Source: Actinomycetes bacterium (lineage in GTDB: Bacteria > Actinomycetota > Actinomycetes > Propionibacteriales > Propionibacteriaceae). From it: a stretch of 16,507 nt of DNA. The notes beneath the pieces are model-generated. The model did not search any database. It was not told the DNA's origin and saw only the letters and a program-made list of their open reading frames with translations. Below, piece after piece: positions 7,582 to 13,803 of this stretch; the stretch's first letter is position 1, and the number at the start of each line of letters is the position of its first letter. A program made the translations under genes and the position numbers. The stretch is from NCBI GenBank assembly GCA_023458095.1, contig JAEXAS010000041.1, positions 1 through 16,507 on the forward strand, given 5' to 3'.

Positions 7582-7630
7582 GCTGCGGAGGTTCGGCAGA
7601 CAACTCAACAGTGCCTCCGAACGGTGCAGC
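7582..7630. other. interrupted dyad in the otherwise empty 7519-7785 stretch
   Basis: GCTGC (7582-7586) pairs with GCAGC (7626-7630) and GTTCGG (7591-7596) with CCGAAC (7617-7622), leaving a 20-nt apical region. No tRNA, credible ORF or other gene was recognised between the tRNA-like element and tRNA-Glu. Confidence 0.35.
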
Positions 7631-7785
7631 AGGGACGCCACCGGCCACAGGGCCGGGCCCATGCCGCCAACGCGCCTCAGACTCTCCTGGGGATAAGCAT
7701 CCGGTGCCTCCGCTGTGGCGGAAGCCGGACCGAGCGGGACAAGAAACGCCAAAGGACCTGCGCATCGCACAGGCCTTCTGGCTGA

Positions 7786-7857
7786 GCCCTCATGGTCTAA
7801 CGGTGAGGACGCCTGCCCCTCAAGCAGGCAGTGCCGGTTCAATTCCGGCTGAGGGCA
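7786..7857 (+). tRNA. tRNA-Glu(CTC), atypical
   Basis: 72-nt cloverleaf. Acceptor GCCCTCA/TGAGGGC (7 bp); Glu-type D arm GTC-TAACGGTGAG-GAC; anticodon stem CCTGC/GCAGG with loop CCCTCAA; T arm GCCGG-TTCAATT-CCGGC; discriminator A. The anticodon CTC reads GAG. Position 33 is C where U is almost universal. CCA is not encoded. Confidence 0.85.
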
Positions 7858-7859
7858 CT

Positions 7860-7935
7860 GTGGCCGAGGCAGCTGATGGTTTGCTGCACCGGATTGTGGC
7901 TCCGGTTTTCGCGGGTTCGATTCCCGCCGGTCACC
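7860..7935 (+). tRNA. tRNA-His(GTG), atypical
   Basis: 76-nt cloverleaf. Acceptor GTGGCCG/CGGTCAC (7 bp with one G:U); D stem GCAGC/GCTGC; anticodon stem CCGGA/TCCGG with loop TTGTGGC (GTG reads CAC/CAU); T arm GCGGG-TTCGATT-CCCGC; C73 as expected for His. Position 8 is A rather than U. The base before G1 is T, so the G-1 identity element that bacterial tRNA-His genes normally encode is absent. CCA is not encoded. It begins 3 nt after tRNA-Glu, so the two must be processed from one precursor. Confidence 0.85.
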
Positions 7936-7967
7936 CTGCCGAGACCGGACGCACCGGTTCGGCGCAA

Positions 7968-8040
7968 GCATTCGTAGCTCAGCGGAAAGAGCACCAGCCT
8001 GCGAAGCTGGGGGTCGCAGGATCGAGTCCTGCCGAATGCG
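7968..8040 (+). tRNA. tRNA-Arg(GCG), atypical
   Basis: 73-nt cloverleaf. Acceptor GCATTCG/CGAATGC (7 bp); D arm GCTC/GAGC; anticodon stem CCAGC/GCTGG with loop CTGCGAA; T stem GCAGG/CCTGC with loop ATCGAGT; discriminator G. The anticodon GCG is unusual: bacteria normally read CGN with ACG, deaminated to ICG. Position 54 is A instead of T. CCA is not encoded. Confidence 0.85.
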
Positions 8041-8073
8041 CTCGAGGGCGCCAGGAGTTGACCACAGCGCCTG

Positions 8074-8103
8074 ACGCCAGTAGTCCATGCAACCTGGCGT
8101 TTA
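8074..8103 (+). terminator. terminator-like hairpin after the tRNA array
   Basis: ACGCCAG (8074-8080) pairs with CTGGCGT (8094-8100), with a 13-nt loop and TTACCTTT downstream. It lies 33 nt past tRNA-Arg and before the HNH ribosome binding site. It would end, or only attenuate, the tRNA transcript. Confidence 0.5.
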
Positions 8104-8176
8104 CCTTTCCGCAGCACACTGGCTGCGAGAGTTGTTTCGTCACGGGCCCACAACACCAGAAAGGAGGGGCCGAATC

Positions 8177-8641
8177 ATGACCCAAGTGGCTGTTTACAAC
8201 GCTGGCGGTGGCCAATTGCTGCACACCGTCGATTTGAACCACGCGATTCGCATGTTGGTACGCCGGGTCGCTCGCGTCCGCGAAGCCGACGAGGACCGAA
8301 CCTTCGGCCCTTTTCCGCTGCCGCGATCGTTGGAGTTGGTGCGCTGGATCTACACCAAATGGGTGTGGGAGGCCACCGGTACTCCCCCGGTCAGCCGTGA
8401 CAATGTGCTGGCCCGCGACAACTACACCTGCGGCTACTGCGGACGCACCGGCACCACCTGGGACCACATCGTTCCCAAGTGCCAAGGCGGTACCTCCACC
8501 TGGCTCAACACCGTCGCGGCTTGCGAGTCGTGCAACGGAAAGAAGAAGGGCGGACGCACCCCTGACCAGGCCGGCATGCGTCTGCAGGTGACCCCGTTCG
8601 TCCCGACCATGGCTCAGTTGCTGCCCAACCGGCGCCGCTGA
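8177..8641 (+). CDS. HNH endonuclease
   Basis: 154 aa. The C-terminal half is a classical zinc-ribbon HNH module: CGYCG, then TTWDHIVPKCQGG (catalytic DH), NTVAACESCNGKKKGGRTPDQAGM (second CxxC, Asn and the basic tail). The N-terminal ~70 residues (VAVYNAGGGQLLHTVDLNHAIRMLVRRVARV...) match the conserved lead of a widespread actinobacterial HNH family. The start ATG at 8177 follows AAAGGAGG at 9 nt; the frame runs further upstream without support. It lies between the tRNA array and rtcB on the same strand. Its target is unknown: DNA nicking, homing, mobile-element maintenance or RNA-linked defence are all possible. Confidence 0.88.
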   Translation: MTQVAVYNAGGGQLLHTVDLNHAIRMLVRRVARVREADEDRTFGPFPLPRSLELVRWIYTKWVWEATGTPPVSRDNVLARDNYTCGYCGRTGTTWDHIVPKCQGGTSTWLNTVAACESCNGKKKGGRTPDQAGMRLQVTPFVPTMAQLLPNRRR

Positions 8642-8645
8642 GCCC

Positions 8646-8679
8646 ACGCCCCGGGGGCCGAAACCGGCCTCCGGGGCGT
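8646..8679 (+). terminator. strong hairpin between HNH and rtcB
   Basis: A continuous 15-bp GC-rich stem (ACGCCCCGGGGGCCG with CGGCCTCCGGGGCGT, one G:U) around a 4-nt loop, beginning 5 nt after the HNH stop. There is no U tract, as is common in actinobacterial terminators. It makes separate transcription or differential stability of rtcB likely. Confidence 0.6.
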
Positions 8680-8791
8680 CCCTTCCCACGAGCCTCGGCT
8701 CGCGCATCACCCCATTCCTGCGGCAGCGCTGTGCCCGCGTCCATGCGGACGGCTCAGCGCACCGTGAACCTTCTAGGAGAAAGGCACGACT

Positions 8792-10006
8792 ATGAACGCC
8801 ACTTTCCCGGTGCCTTTGCCGGGCACCACCAACACCTTGCTGTGGGCACAGCCCTACGAGATCGAACCGGCCGCGACCAACCAGTTGCGCAACATCAGCA
8901 AGCTGCCCTGGGTTGAGCACCTGCGGGTCATGCCCGATGTTCACCTGGGCAAGGGCGCCACCGTCGGCTCGGTGATCGCCATGCGCGACGCCGTCGCACC
9001 GGCGGCGGTGGGGGTCGACATCGGCTGCGGGATGGCTGCGGTACGCACCAGCCTCACGCTGAATGATCTGCCCGATGACCTGCATTCGCTGCGCACCGCG
9101 ATCGAGGCCGCCGTCCCGGTGGGCTTCAATGGCAACAAGGGCACCGCCCCGATTCTGCGCACCGACTACCGGCTGAACCGCACCTTCACCAACCTGTTGG
9201 GACGGTTCTCCGAGCTGCGGGCGCCGCGCATCGCCGACCGCGAAAGCAAGGCTGTCTCCCAGTGCGGCAGCCTTGGTGGCGGGAACCACTTCATCGAGTT
9301 GTGCGCTGCCGAGGGCGATGAGCACCTGTGGCTCACTTTGCACTCCGGTAGCCGCAACATCGGCAAGGAACTGGCTGAGCGCCATATGGCGACCGCGAAG
9401 ACCCTCGAGCACAATCTGGGGCTGCGCGATCGCAACCTGGCGGTGTTCTTGGCCGGCACCGACGAGATGGAGGCCTACCTGCACGACCTGTGGTGGGCGC
9501 AGGACTACGCGATGACCAGCCGCAGCATCATGCTGGCCACCGTGGAGCGGGTCCTCACCGATTGGTGGGCCGCGCAGTCGGCAGCACCGGTCGGGTTCGA
9601 TGAGCCGATTCTGTGCCACCACAACTACGTGGCGACCGAGACCTACGACGACGTCGAGCTGATCGTGACCCGCAAGGGCGCGATCCGCGCCGGCCTCGGC
9701 GACCGCGGTTTGATTCCGGGGTCGATGGGTACCGGCAGCTACGTGGTGCGCGGCCTGGGCAACGAGCAGTCGTTGTGCTCGGCTTCGCACGGTGCCGGAC
9801 GGCGCATGTCGCGCACTGCGGCCAAGCGCACCTTCACCACTGCGGATCTGGCCCGCCAGACCTCCGGGGTGGAGTGCCGCAAGGACGCCGGTGTGGTCGA
9901 TGAGATTCCCGGCGCCTACAAGGACATCAACGACGTGATGGCCGCTCAGACCGACCTGGTTGAGGTCACTGATCGGCTGCATACCTTGCTGTGCGTCAAG
10001 GGCTGA
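8792..10006 (+). CDS. rtcB: RtcB family RNA ligase
   Basis: 404 aa, complete. RtcB joins RNA 3'-phosphate or 2',3'-cyclic phosphate ends to 5'-OH ends using GTP and Mn2+. Metal- and guanylate-site motifs are all present: PDVHLGKGATVGSV (48-60), VGVDIGCG (73-80; D76, C79), GGGNHFIE (162-169; H166), LHSGSRNIG (183-191; H184), CHHNYV (275-280), PGSMGTGSYVV (309-319) and SASHGAGRRMSR (330-341), where H333 is the expected GMP-accepting histidine. EIPGAYKDI near the end is also conserved. The ATG at 8792 follows GGAGAAAGG. No archease gene is nearby. Placement after a tRNA array and an HNH gene suggests tRNA repair rather than intron splicing. Catalytically it looks intact. Confidence 0.95.
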   Translation: MNATFPVPLPGTTNTLLWAQPYEIEPAATNQLRNISKLPWVEHLRVMPDVHLGKGATVGSVIAMRDAVAPAAVGVDIGCGMAAVRTSLTLNDLPDDLHSLRTAIEAAVPVGFNGNKGTAPILRTDYRLNRTFTNLLGRFSELRAPRIADRESKAVSQCGSLGGGNHFIELCAAEGDEHLWLTLHSGSRNIGKELAERHMATAKTLEHNLGLRDRNLAVFLAGTDEMEAYLHDLWWAQDYAMTSRSIMLATVERVLTDWWAAQSAAPVGFDEPILCHHNYVATETYDDVELIVTRKGAIRAGLGDRGLIPGSMGTGSYVVRGLGNEQSLCSASHGAGRRMSRTAAKRTFTTADLARQTSGVECRKDAGVVDEIPGAYKDINDVMAAQTDLVEVTDRLHTLLCVKG

Positions 10007-10014
10007 GTTGATGT

Positions 10015-10058
10015 CGGCACCCGCTTGGCGTGGCCTCGGTCACGCCAAGCGGGTGCCG
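10015..10058 (+). terminator. 18-bp perfect hairpin after rtcB
   Basis: CGGCACCCGCTTGGCGTG and CACGCCAAGCGGGTGCCG pair perfectly around an 8-nt loop, starting 8 nt after the rtcB stop. There is no U tract. Most likely a terminator or an mRNA 3'-end stabiliser. Confidence 0.65.
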
Positions 10059-10138
10059 CGGGCAACGATGATCGCCGTGGCTGAATGGCCGCATTCTGCG
10101 CCATGGTGTTTCCTGGGGACCGAGAAGGGAGTACCGCA

Positions 10139-10564
10139 GTGATTTCGCATTGGATCTCATCGGCGTTGGAGGCCACCGGCGTCCAGGCCGAGGTACTCGG
10201 CACAGCCGACACCCAGCGCACGGTTGCACGTCTGAACGAGCGCCTGGGGGTGGATGTGACCCGGCCTGCTGCGTGGGACGACGAAGCCGCTCCCGATGGC
10301 CGTTTTCGCACCGATGGCTGGGAACTGATTCCGTCCTATGTGGGGACGGCAGGCTGTCTGCTGTTCGGTGCAGGAGCCCAGATGATCTGGCGCTTCACCA
10401 GCGGCCCCGACCTGCTTCAGGTGCTACGCGAATGTCCCGCTCTGGAGTTCTATGTCTGCGACCCTGAAGCTGACTATCTGCTCTGCAGCAACCATCACGA
10501 CGTTGTCATCGGTTGGGGCGCCGCCAGCGGTTGGGTCGACAATCTGAGCAACCTCAATCTGTGA
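10139..10564 (+). CDS. uncharacterised 141-aa protein
   Basis: The GTG start at 10139 is chosen because GAGAAGGGAG precedes it by 7 nt; ATGs at 10085 and 10103 lack such a site. The sequence is soluble and acidic, with no membrane segment. Notable stretches are DGWELIPSYVGTAGCLLFGAGAQMIWRF, LEFYVCDPEADYLLCSNHHDVVIGWG and a tryptophan-containing C-terminus. The overall look, an open beta-rich fold with an NHHD segment, recalls small immunity-type proteins, but I cannot place it in a family. It converges on the immunity array (56 nt from copy 5). It may belong to the rtcB unit or be an orphan immunity gene. Confidence 0.6.
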   Translation: MISHWISSALEATGVQAEVLGTADTQRTVARLNERLGVDVTRPAAWDDEAAPDGRFRTDGWELIPSYVGTAGCLLFGAGAQMIWRFTSGPDLLQVLRECPALEFYVCDPEADYLLCSNHHDVVIGWGAASGWVDNLSNLNL

Positions 10565-10620
10565 TCCGAAGCCGCCCATTGCTGCGGCCGAAGTCGCAAT
10601 CTGGCTGGAACGAGCGGCGA

Positions 10621-11030
10621 CTACGGTAAATGCTGCTCGGGAACATCCGGGAGTGGGCCATCTGGCACCGTCACCCCGGCCTCCCGAAAACCGCCCACAA
10701 ACGCCTCATACTGCTCAACGGTCAACTTGTCTCGCTTGACGATCGCCTGCACCGCACCCATCACATCACCAATAGTGGAGCCCAAGTGCACCGTGAAGGC
10801 CTCAGACTCGCTCACCACAGCCAGCGGAATCATCGGCACCAACAGATCCCCAACCCTCTTATCAAGGTGAGAGAAATCGGCAGCGCCCAACTTCATCAGC
10901 CCCGGGCTGGCTTCCGAATCGGGTGATCGTCCAACACCTTCTTCCTCACTCGTGCAAAATCGTCCACACTCAACCTCGACACTCCATCGAGAAACTCATC
11001 AATCTCAGCCATGCGCGCATCATTCAACAC
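10621..11030 (-). pseudogene. immunity-family copy 5, frameshifted
   Basis: Fifth and last copy of the repeated family. By homology it starts at the GTG at 11030 and reads VLNDARMAEIDEFLDGV..., continuing through ...DDHPIRKPARG and then a TGA. The other frame resumes at once with LMKLGAADFSHLDKRVGDLL... to the stop at 10621. One base has been lost in the GCCCCGGG run at 10899-10906. The downstream half (91 aa from the ATG at 10896) could still be made. It lacks the PDHPSLGED tail and ends DGPLPDVPEQHLP. Confidence 0.75.
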
Positions 11031-11046
11031 AAGAACACTCCTCCAA

Positions 11047-11094
11047 TCACGGAATCAACCGCGTGTTGAGATGAACGTAGTCAGCAAACACCAT
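11047..11094 (-). other. junction scar 1 (15-codon chimeric ORF)
   Basis: Encodes MVFADYVHLNTRLIP and a stop. MVFAD matches the start of the Tdi1-like gene (13787) and HLNTRLIP is the exact C-terminus of the Ntox15 toxin. It marks a fusion between the immunity 5' end and the toxin 3' end. Confidence 0.75.
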
Positions 11095-11113
11095 CAACGA
11101 ACTCCGGCCACAA

Positions 11114-11509
11114 TCAATCCTCACCCAACGAAGGATGATCAGGGACCGTCACCCCGGCCTCCCGAAAACCGCCCACAAACGCCTCATACTGCTCAACGGT
11201 CAACTTGTCTCGCTTGACGATCGCCTGCACCGCACCCATCACATCCGTGACGGTATAACCCAAGTGGACCGTGTAGGACTCCACCTGACTCACAACAGAC
11301 AGAGGAATCATCGCCACCAACAGATCCCCAACCCTCTTATCAAGGTGAGAAAGATCCGCCGCACCCAACCTAATGAGCTTCTGGACAGGTTTCTGCATCG
11401 GGAAGTCCCTTACCGCTCTCTTCGCAACTCGCGCAAAATCGTCCACGCTCAACCTCGACACACCATCAAGAAACTCATCAATCTCAGCCATGCGCGCATC
11501 GTTCAACAC
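11114..11509 (-). CDS. putative immunity protein, copy 4
   Basis: 131 aa from the GTG at 11509, with GGAGGAG 7 nt upstream. Small and mostly helical, no membrane segment. Layout: constant N-terminus (MLNDARMAEIDEFLDGVSRLSVDDFARV), central part (AKRAVRDFPMQKPVQKL...VHLGYTVT), and a constant C-terminus (DVMGAVQAIVKRDKLTVEQYEAFVGGFREAGV...). It is about 95% identical to copy 1 next to the toxin (13804-14202), so it is a recent duplicate. The family has no name that I recognise. The immunity role is inferred from position downstream of a toxin and from copy amplification. Expressed, if at all, from the toxin operon. Confidence 0.75.
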   Translation of the reverse strand: MLNDARMAEIDEFLDGVSRLSVDDFARVAKRAVRDFPMQKPVQKLIRLGAADLSHLDKRVGDLLVAMIPLSVVSQVESYTVHLGYTVTDVMGAVQAIVKRDKLTVEQYEAFVGGFREAGVTVPDHPSLGED

Positions 11510-11525
11510 AAGAACACTCCTCCAA

Positions 11526-11573
11526 TCACGGAATCAACCGCGTGTTGAACTGAACGTAGTCAGCAAACACCAT
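11526..11573 (-). other. junction scar 2 (15-codon chimeric ORF)
   Basis: Encodes MVFADYVQFNTRLIP and a stop. Same join of the Tdi1-like start to the toxin tip as scar 1, with two substitutions. Confidence 0.75.
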
Positions 11574-11592
11574 CAACGAACTTCGGCCACAA

Positions 11593-11988
11593 TCAATCCT
11601 CACCCAACGAAGGATGATCAGGAACGGCCACACCGGCCTCCCAAAAACCACCCACAAACGCCTCATACTGCTCAACCGACACCTTGTCCCGCTTGACGAT
11701 CGCCTGCACCGCACCCATCACATCACTAATGGCATCGAACAGGCTCAGGCCACCGGAACCCACCTGTTCTTCGACGTCACCGGACAAAAGCGGTGTGACC
11801 AACGTTTTGATTCTCTTTCTCAACTGGGAGAAATCAGCGGCACCCAGCTTGGTCAAGGCCCGAGCCGACTTGCGCAGCGGGTAGTCCTCCAGCGCCCTCG
11901 TTCTCACTCGCGCAAAATCGTCCACGCTCAACCTCGACACACCATCAAGAAACTCATCAATCTCAGCCATGCGCGCATCGTTCAACAC
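11593..11988 (-). CDS. putative immunity protein, copy 3 (divergent middle)
   Basis: 131 aa from the GTG at 11988, aligned to its paralogues; the frame continues to a TTG at 12003. N-terminal residues 1-28 and the last ~45 residues match copies 1 and 4 almost exactly. The centre is different: ALEDYPLRKSARALTKLGAADFSQLRKRIKTLVTPLLSG..., and it loses the VHLGYTVT element. The upstream site is GGGGCG instead of GGAGGAG, so translation may be weaker. The mosaic pattern suggests a changed binding specificity. Confidence 0.75.
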   Translation of the reverse strand: MLNDARMAEIDEFLDGVSRLSVDDFARVRTRALEDYPLRKSARALTKLGAADFSQLRKRIKTLVTPLLSGDVEEQVGSGGLSLFDAISDVMGAVQAIVKRDKVSVEQYEAFVGGFWEAGVAVPDHPSLGED

Positions 11989-12003
11989 AAGAACACGCCC
12001 CAA

Positions 12004-12051
12004 TCACGGAATCAACCATGTGTTGAGCTGAACGTAGTCAGCAAACACCAT
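12004..12051 (-). other. junction scar 3 (15-codon chimeric ORF)
   Basis: Encodes MVFADYVQLNTWLIP and a stop. Same chimera as scars 1 and 2, with R-to-W in the toxin-derived part. Confidence 0.7.
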
Positions 12052-12070
12052 CAACGAACTTCGGCCACAA

Positions 12071-12466
12071 TCAATCCTCACTCAACGAAGGATGATCAGG
12101 AACCGCCACACCGGCCTCCCGAAAACCACCCACGAACGCCTCATACTGCTCAACCGACACCTTCTCCCGCTTGACGATCGCCTGCACCGCACCCATCACA
12201 TCAGCTTTCACATCGGAGACATGCACGGTGTAAGAACCATCTGAACTCATCGCTGTATGCGACATGAGTTGGCGAAGCAGGCCAGTAACCCTCTTGTTCA
12301 GCGAACTGAAGTCGGCGGCACTGAGCTTGATCGCCGAGCGCGCAGCCCTCTGCACAGAGAGGTCTTCCAGACCAGCCATGCCCACCTGAGCGAGAGCATC
12401 AGTACTCATTTGTGCCACACCATCGAGAAACTCATCGACCTCGCTAGCAATCGCTTCACTCAACAC
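12071..12466 (-). CDS. putative immunity protein, copy 2 (most divergent)
   Basis: 131 aa from the GTG at 12466, chosen by alignment (VLSEAIASEVDEFLDGV against VLNDARMAEIDEFLDGV); a TTG at 12490 would add eight residues. The C-terminal ~50 residues (ADVMGAVQAIVKREKVSVEQYEAFVGGFREAGVAVPDHPSLSED) match the family, while the first two thirds are distinct. It has no unit-type scar upstream. Its start lies inside the end of the truncated Imm33 gene, overlapping by 7 nt. Confidence 0.7.
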   Translation of the reverse strand: MLSEAIASEVDEFLDGVAQMSTDALAQVGMAGLEDLSVQRAARSAIKLSAADFSSLNKRVTGLLRQLMSHTAMSSDGSYTVHVSDVKADVMGAVQAIVKREKVSVEQYEAFVGGFREAGVAVPDHPSLSED

Positions 12467-12672
12467 CGGACAGCCCAGCCGCTCACCCAACGCCGATTGT
12501 TCGGATCATCGAGATAGGCCTCATCATCAATGTCAGCAAAGAACCGCCACCCGTTGCCTGCCAGATTCGTCGAGTCCTCGCGCACCAACCAGGTGAGCCG
12601 CCCCCTGCCAGTGAGGATGTTCTTAGAAACAATCGAAGCCCCCGAGTGGGGAATGAACTCAGGCGTGTTCAC
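12460..12672 (-). pseudogene. truncated Imm33 (DUF2185) immunity gene
   Basis: 70 aa from the GTG at 12672. The first ~58 residues match the start of the Imm33/DUF2185 family: GASIVSKNILTG, RLTWLVREDS, NLAGNGWRFFADIDDEAYLDDPNNRR. The family normally continues for a further ~40 residues. Here it switches to WVSGWAVRC and stops where copy 2 begins. Recombination during array growth probably removed its 3' end. The start overlaps the ankyrin-like gene by 14 nt, so it was once translationally coupled. Confidence 0.65.
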
Positions 12673-13180
12673 GGACGCACTCCTTCATGCGGGAGGCGAT
12701 ACTCGCGCGGTAGGGAACCTTCTCGGCCAACTCGATCGGCGAGAACCCGGCCTTGTTCTTGGTCTCAAAGTCCAGCACGGGCTGTTCAAACCACAGGTCG
12801 TAGATCGGCGCCAAATCCTCGTCGGTGTAGTTCAGGTTGAGCACCCACTGAAACGCCACCTCGTGCCGCTCCCCCAAGGCATTGATATCAACACCGCGGT
12901 CAAGGAACCGTCGCGCCAACTCAACATCCTGGGCAATGTCATGGCGCACCTGACCAAACAAGATATGCAGGAGGGTGTTGCCTCCTCGGGTAACCGCTTC
13001 CAGTCGCGCCTCCCGGTCAAGGAGAAAACTCACTACCTGGTAGCGAGTATCCAGATCCGTGTTCTGCAAGGCGCGCACCACCAAGCTCCGCCCGTCCCAG
13101 ATCTTCTGCTCATCACCATCACGGTAAAGCGCAAAGAACTCCGCGGCTGGACGCAGTTGCGCCGTGAGATCAAGATCCAT
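12659..13180 (-). CDS. ankyrin-repeat-like protein, putative immunity
   Basis: 173 aa from the ATG at 13180 (GAGAGG 5 nt upstream; the adjacent ATG at 13183 is too close to that site). Ankyrin-like helix pairs are visible: TRYQVVSFLLDREARLEAVTRGGNTLLHILFG, VELARRFLDRGVDINALGERHEVAFQWVLNL and ETKNKAGFSPIELAEKV. Cytosolic ankyrin proteins are common immunity factors in polymorphic toxin loci. It lies 34 nt after the Tdi1-like gene and overlaps the Imm33 remnant. Its cognate toxin is not in the window. Confidence 0.75.
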   Translation of the reverse strand: MDLDLTAQLRPAAEFFALYRDGDEQKIWDGRSLVVRALQNTDLDTRYQVVSFLLDREARLEAVTRGGNTLLHILFGQVRHDIAQDVELARRFLDRGVDINALGERHEVAFQWVLNLNYTDEDLAPIYDLWFEQPVLDFETKNKAGFSPIELAEKVPYRASIASRMKECVREHA

Positions 13181-13214
13181 CATTACCTCTCGACGACGCG
13201 GCGACACTCCAACG

Positions 13215-13787
13215 TCACTGGCCCGATGGCAGCGGCAACATGTGGGTGAACTTGGGTGGACCGGCCATATGAAGCATCAGCCCCACATGAACCCACAGGC
13301 TTCCCAGATCCATCGTGGCCGGATCGCCTCGCCCACCCATCGCCAGGATCGGCACGTGCATCAGGCATTGCTCAAAGGCGGGGACACCCAATCGTTGCAT
13401 TGCCACCGGATAGGGCTCCCAGTCCCACACCACAGCCCGAGCCTCCGGGTCGGGATCCATCAGTGCCACCAACTCCGCAAAGGGGATCGAAGCGGCGTGA
13501 ATCTCGCCCAGGCGGGTCTTGGCGACCAAATACATGTCCTGCCACCACACCACCAGATCGGCCATGGCCGTCGCGAACAACACCACCGCATCATCAGGAA
13601 CGGGACGCCCCCCGCCCAGCATCGCGTCAGCACGCGCCGGATCGACGAAGCGAAAATAGCCGTCCCCCAAGAAACCTGCACCGTACTGCTCCCAGGCAGC
13701 ACTCACCTCAGCCGGCACCCGCCCCTGGTAGGCAGCAATCGTGTCAGCAGAGATCGGCGCCACCGGAATGAAGTCAGCAAACACCAT
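13215..13787 (-). CDS. Tdi1-like immunity protein (GAD-like + DUF1851)
   Basis: 190 aa from the ATG at 13787, with GGACGGAG upstream. The N-terminal GAD-like region (residues 1-90) shows FADFIPVAPISADTIAAYQGRVPAEVSAAWEQYGAGFLGDGYFRFVDP and AMADLVVWW. The C-terminal part (PAFEQCLMHVPILAMGGRGDPATMDLGSLWVHVGLML) matches the DUF1851/Tdi1 C-terminal pattern. Tdi1 of Agrobacterium neutralises Tde1, an Ntox15 DNase, so this is the best candidate cognate immunity protein for the toxin encoded two genes upstream. Its first five codons recur in the three downstream scars. Confidence 0.82.
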   Translation of the reverse strand: MVFADFIPVAPISADTIAAYQGRVPAEVSAAWEQYGAGFLGDGYFRFVDPARADAMLGGGRPVPDDAVVLFATAMADLVVWWQDMYLVAKTRLGEIHAASIPFAELVALMDPDPEARAVVWDWEPYPVAMQRLGVPAFEQCLMHVPILAMGGRGDPATMDLGSLWVHVGLMLHMAGPPKFTHMLPLPSGQ

Positions 13788-13803
13788 CAACGAACTCCGT
13801 CCA

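Larger units (their letters stand above)
10621..12051 (-). repeat. tandem array of ~479-bp immunity-gene units
   Basis: Units start at 11047, 11526 and 12004 (spacing 479 and 478 bp). Each holds, in transcription order, a family copy, a ~20-bp spacer with GTTCGTTG, and a 48-nt scar ORF. The ends are near-identical and the middles differ. The same unit, without the scar, lies at 13788-14220 between the toxin stop and the Tdi1-like start. Confidence 0.8.

Noticed and set aside
7360..8088. 242-aa minus-strand ORF
   Set aside because: Runs antisense through the terminator and the tRNA genes; no domain.
7979..9982. 667-aa minus-strand open frame
   Set aside because: Antisense to the HNH and rtcB genes, whose motifs are unambiguous; the long frame is a high-GC artefact with no domain.
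10630..12174. Plus-strand ORFs across the immunity array, similar to one another
   Set aside because: Their similarity only mirrors the minus-strand gene duplication; they have no ribosome sites and a biased His/Pro/Arg composition.
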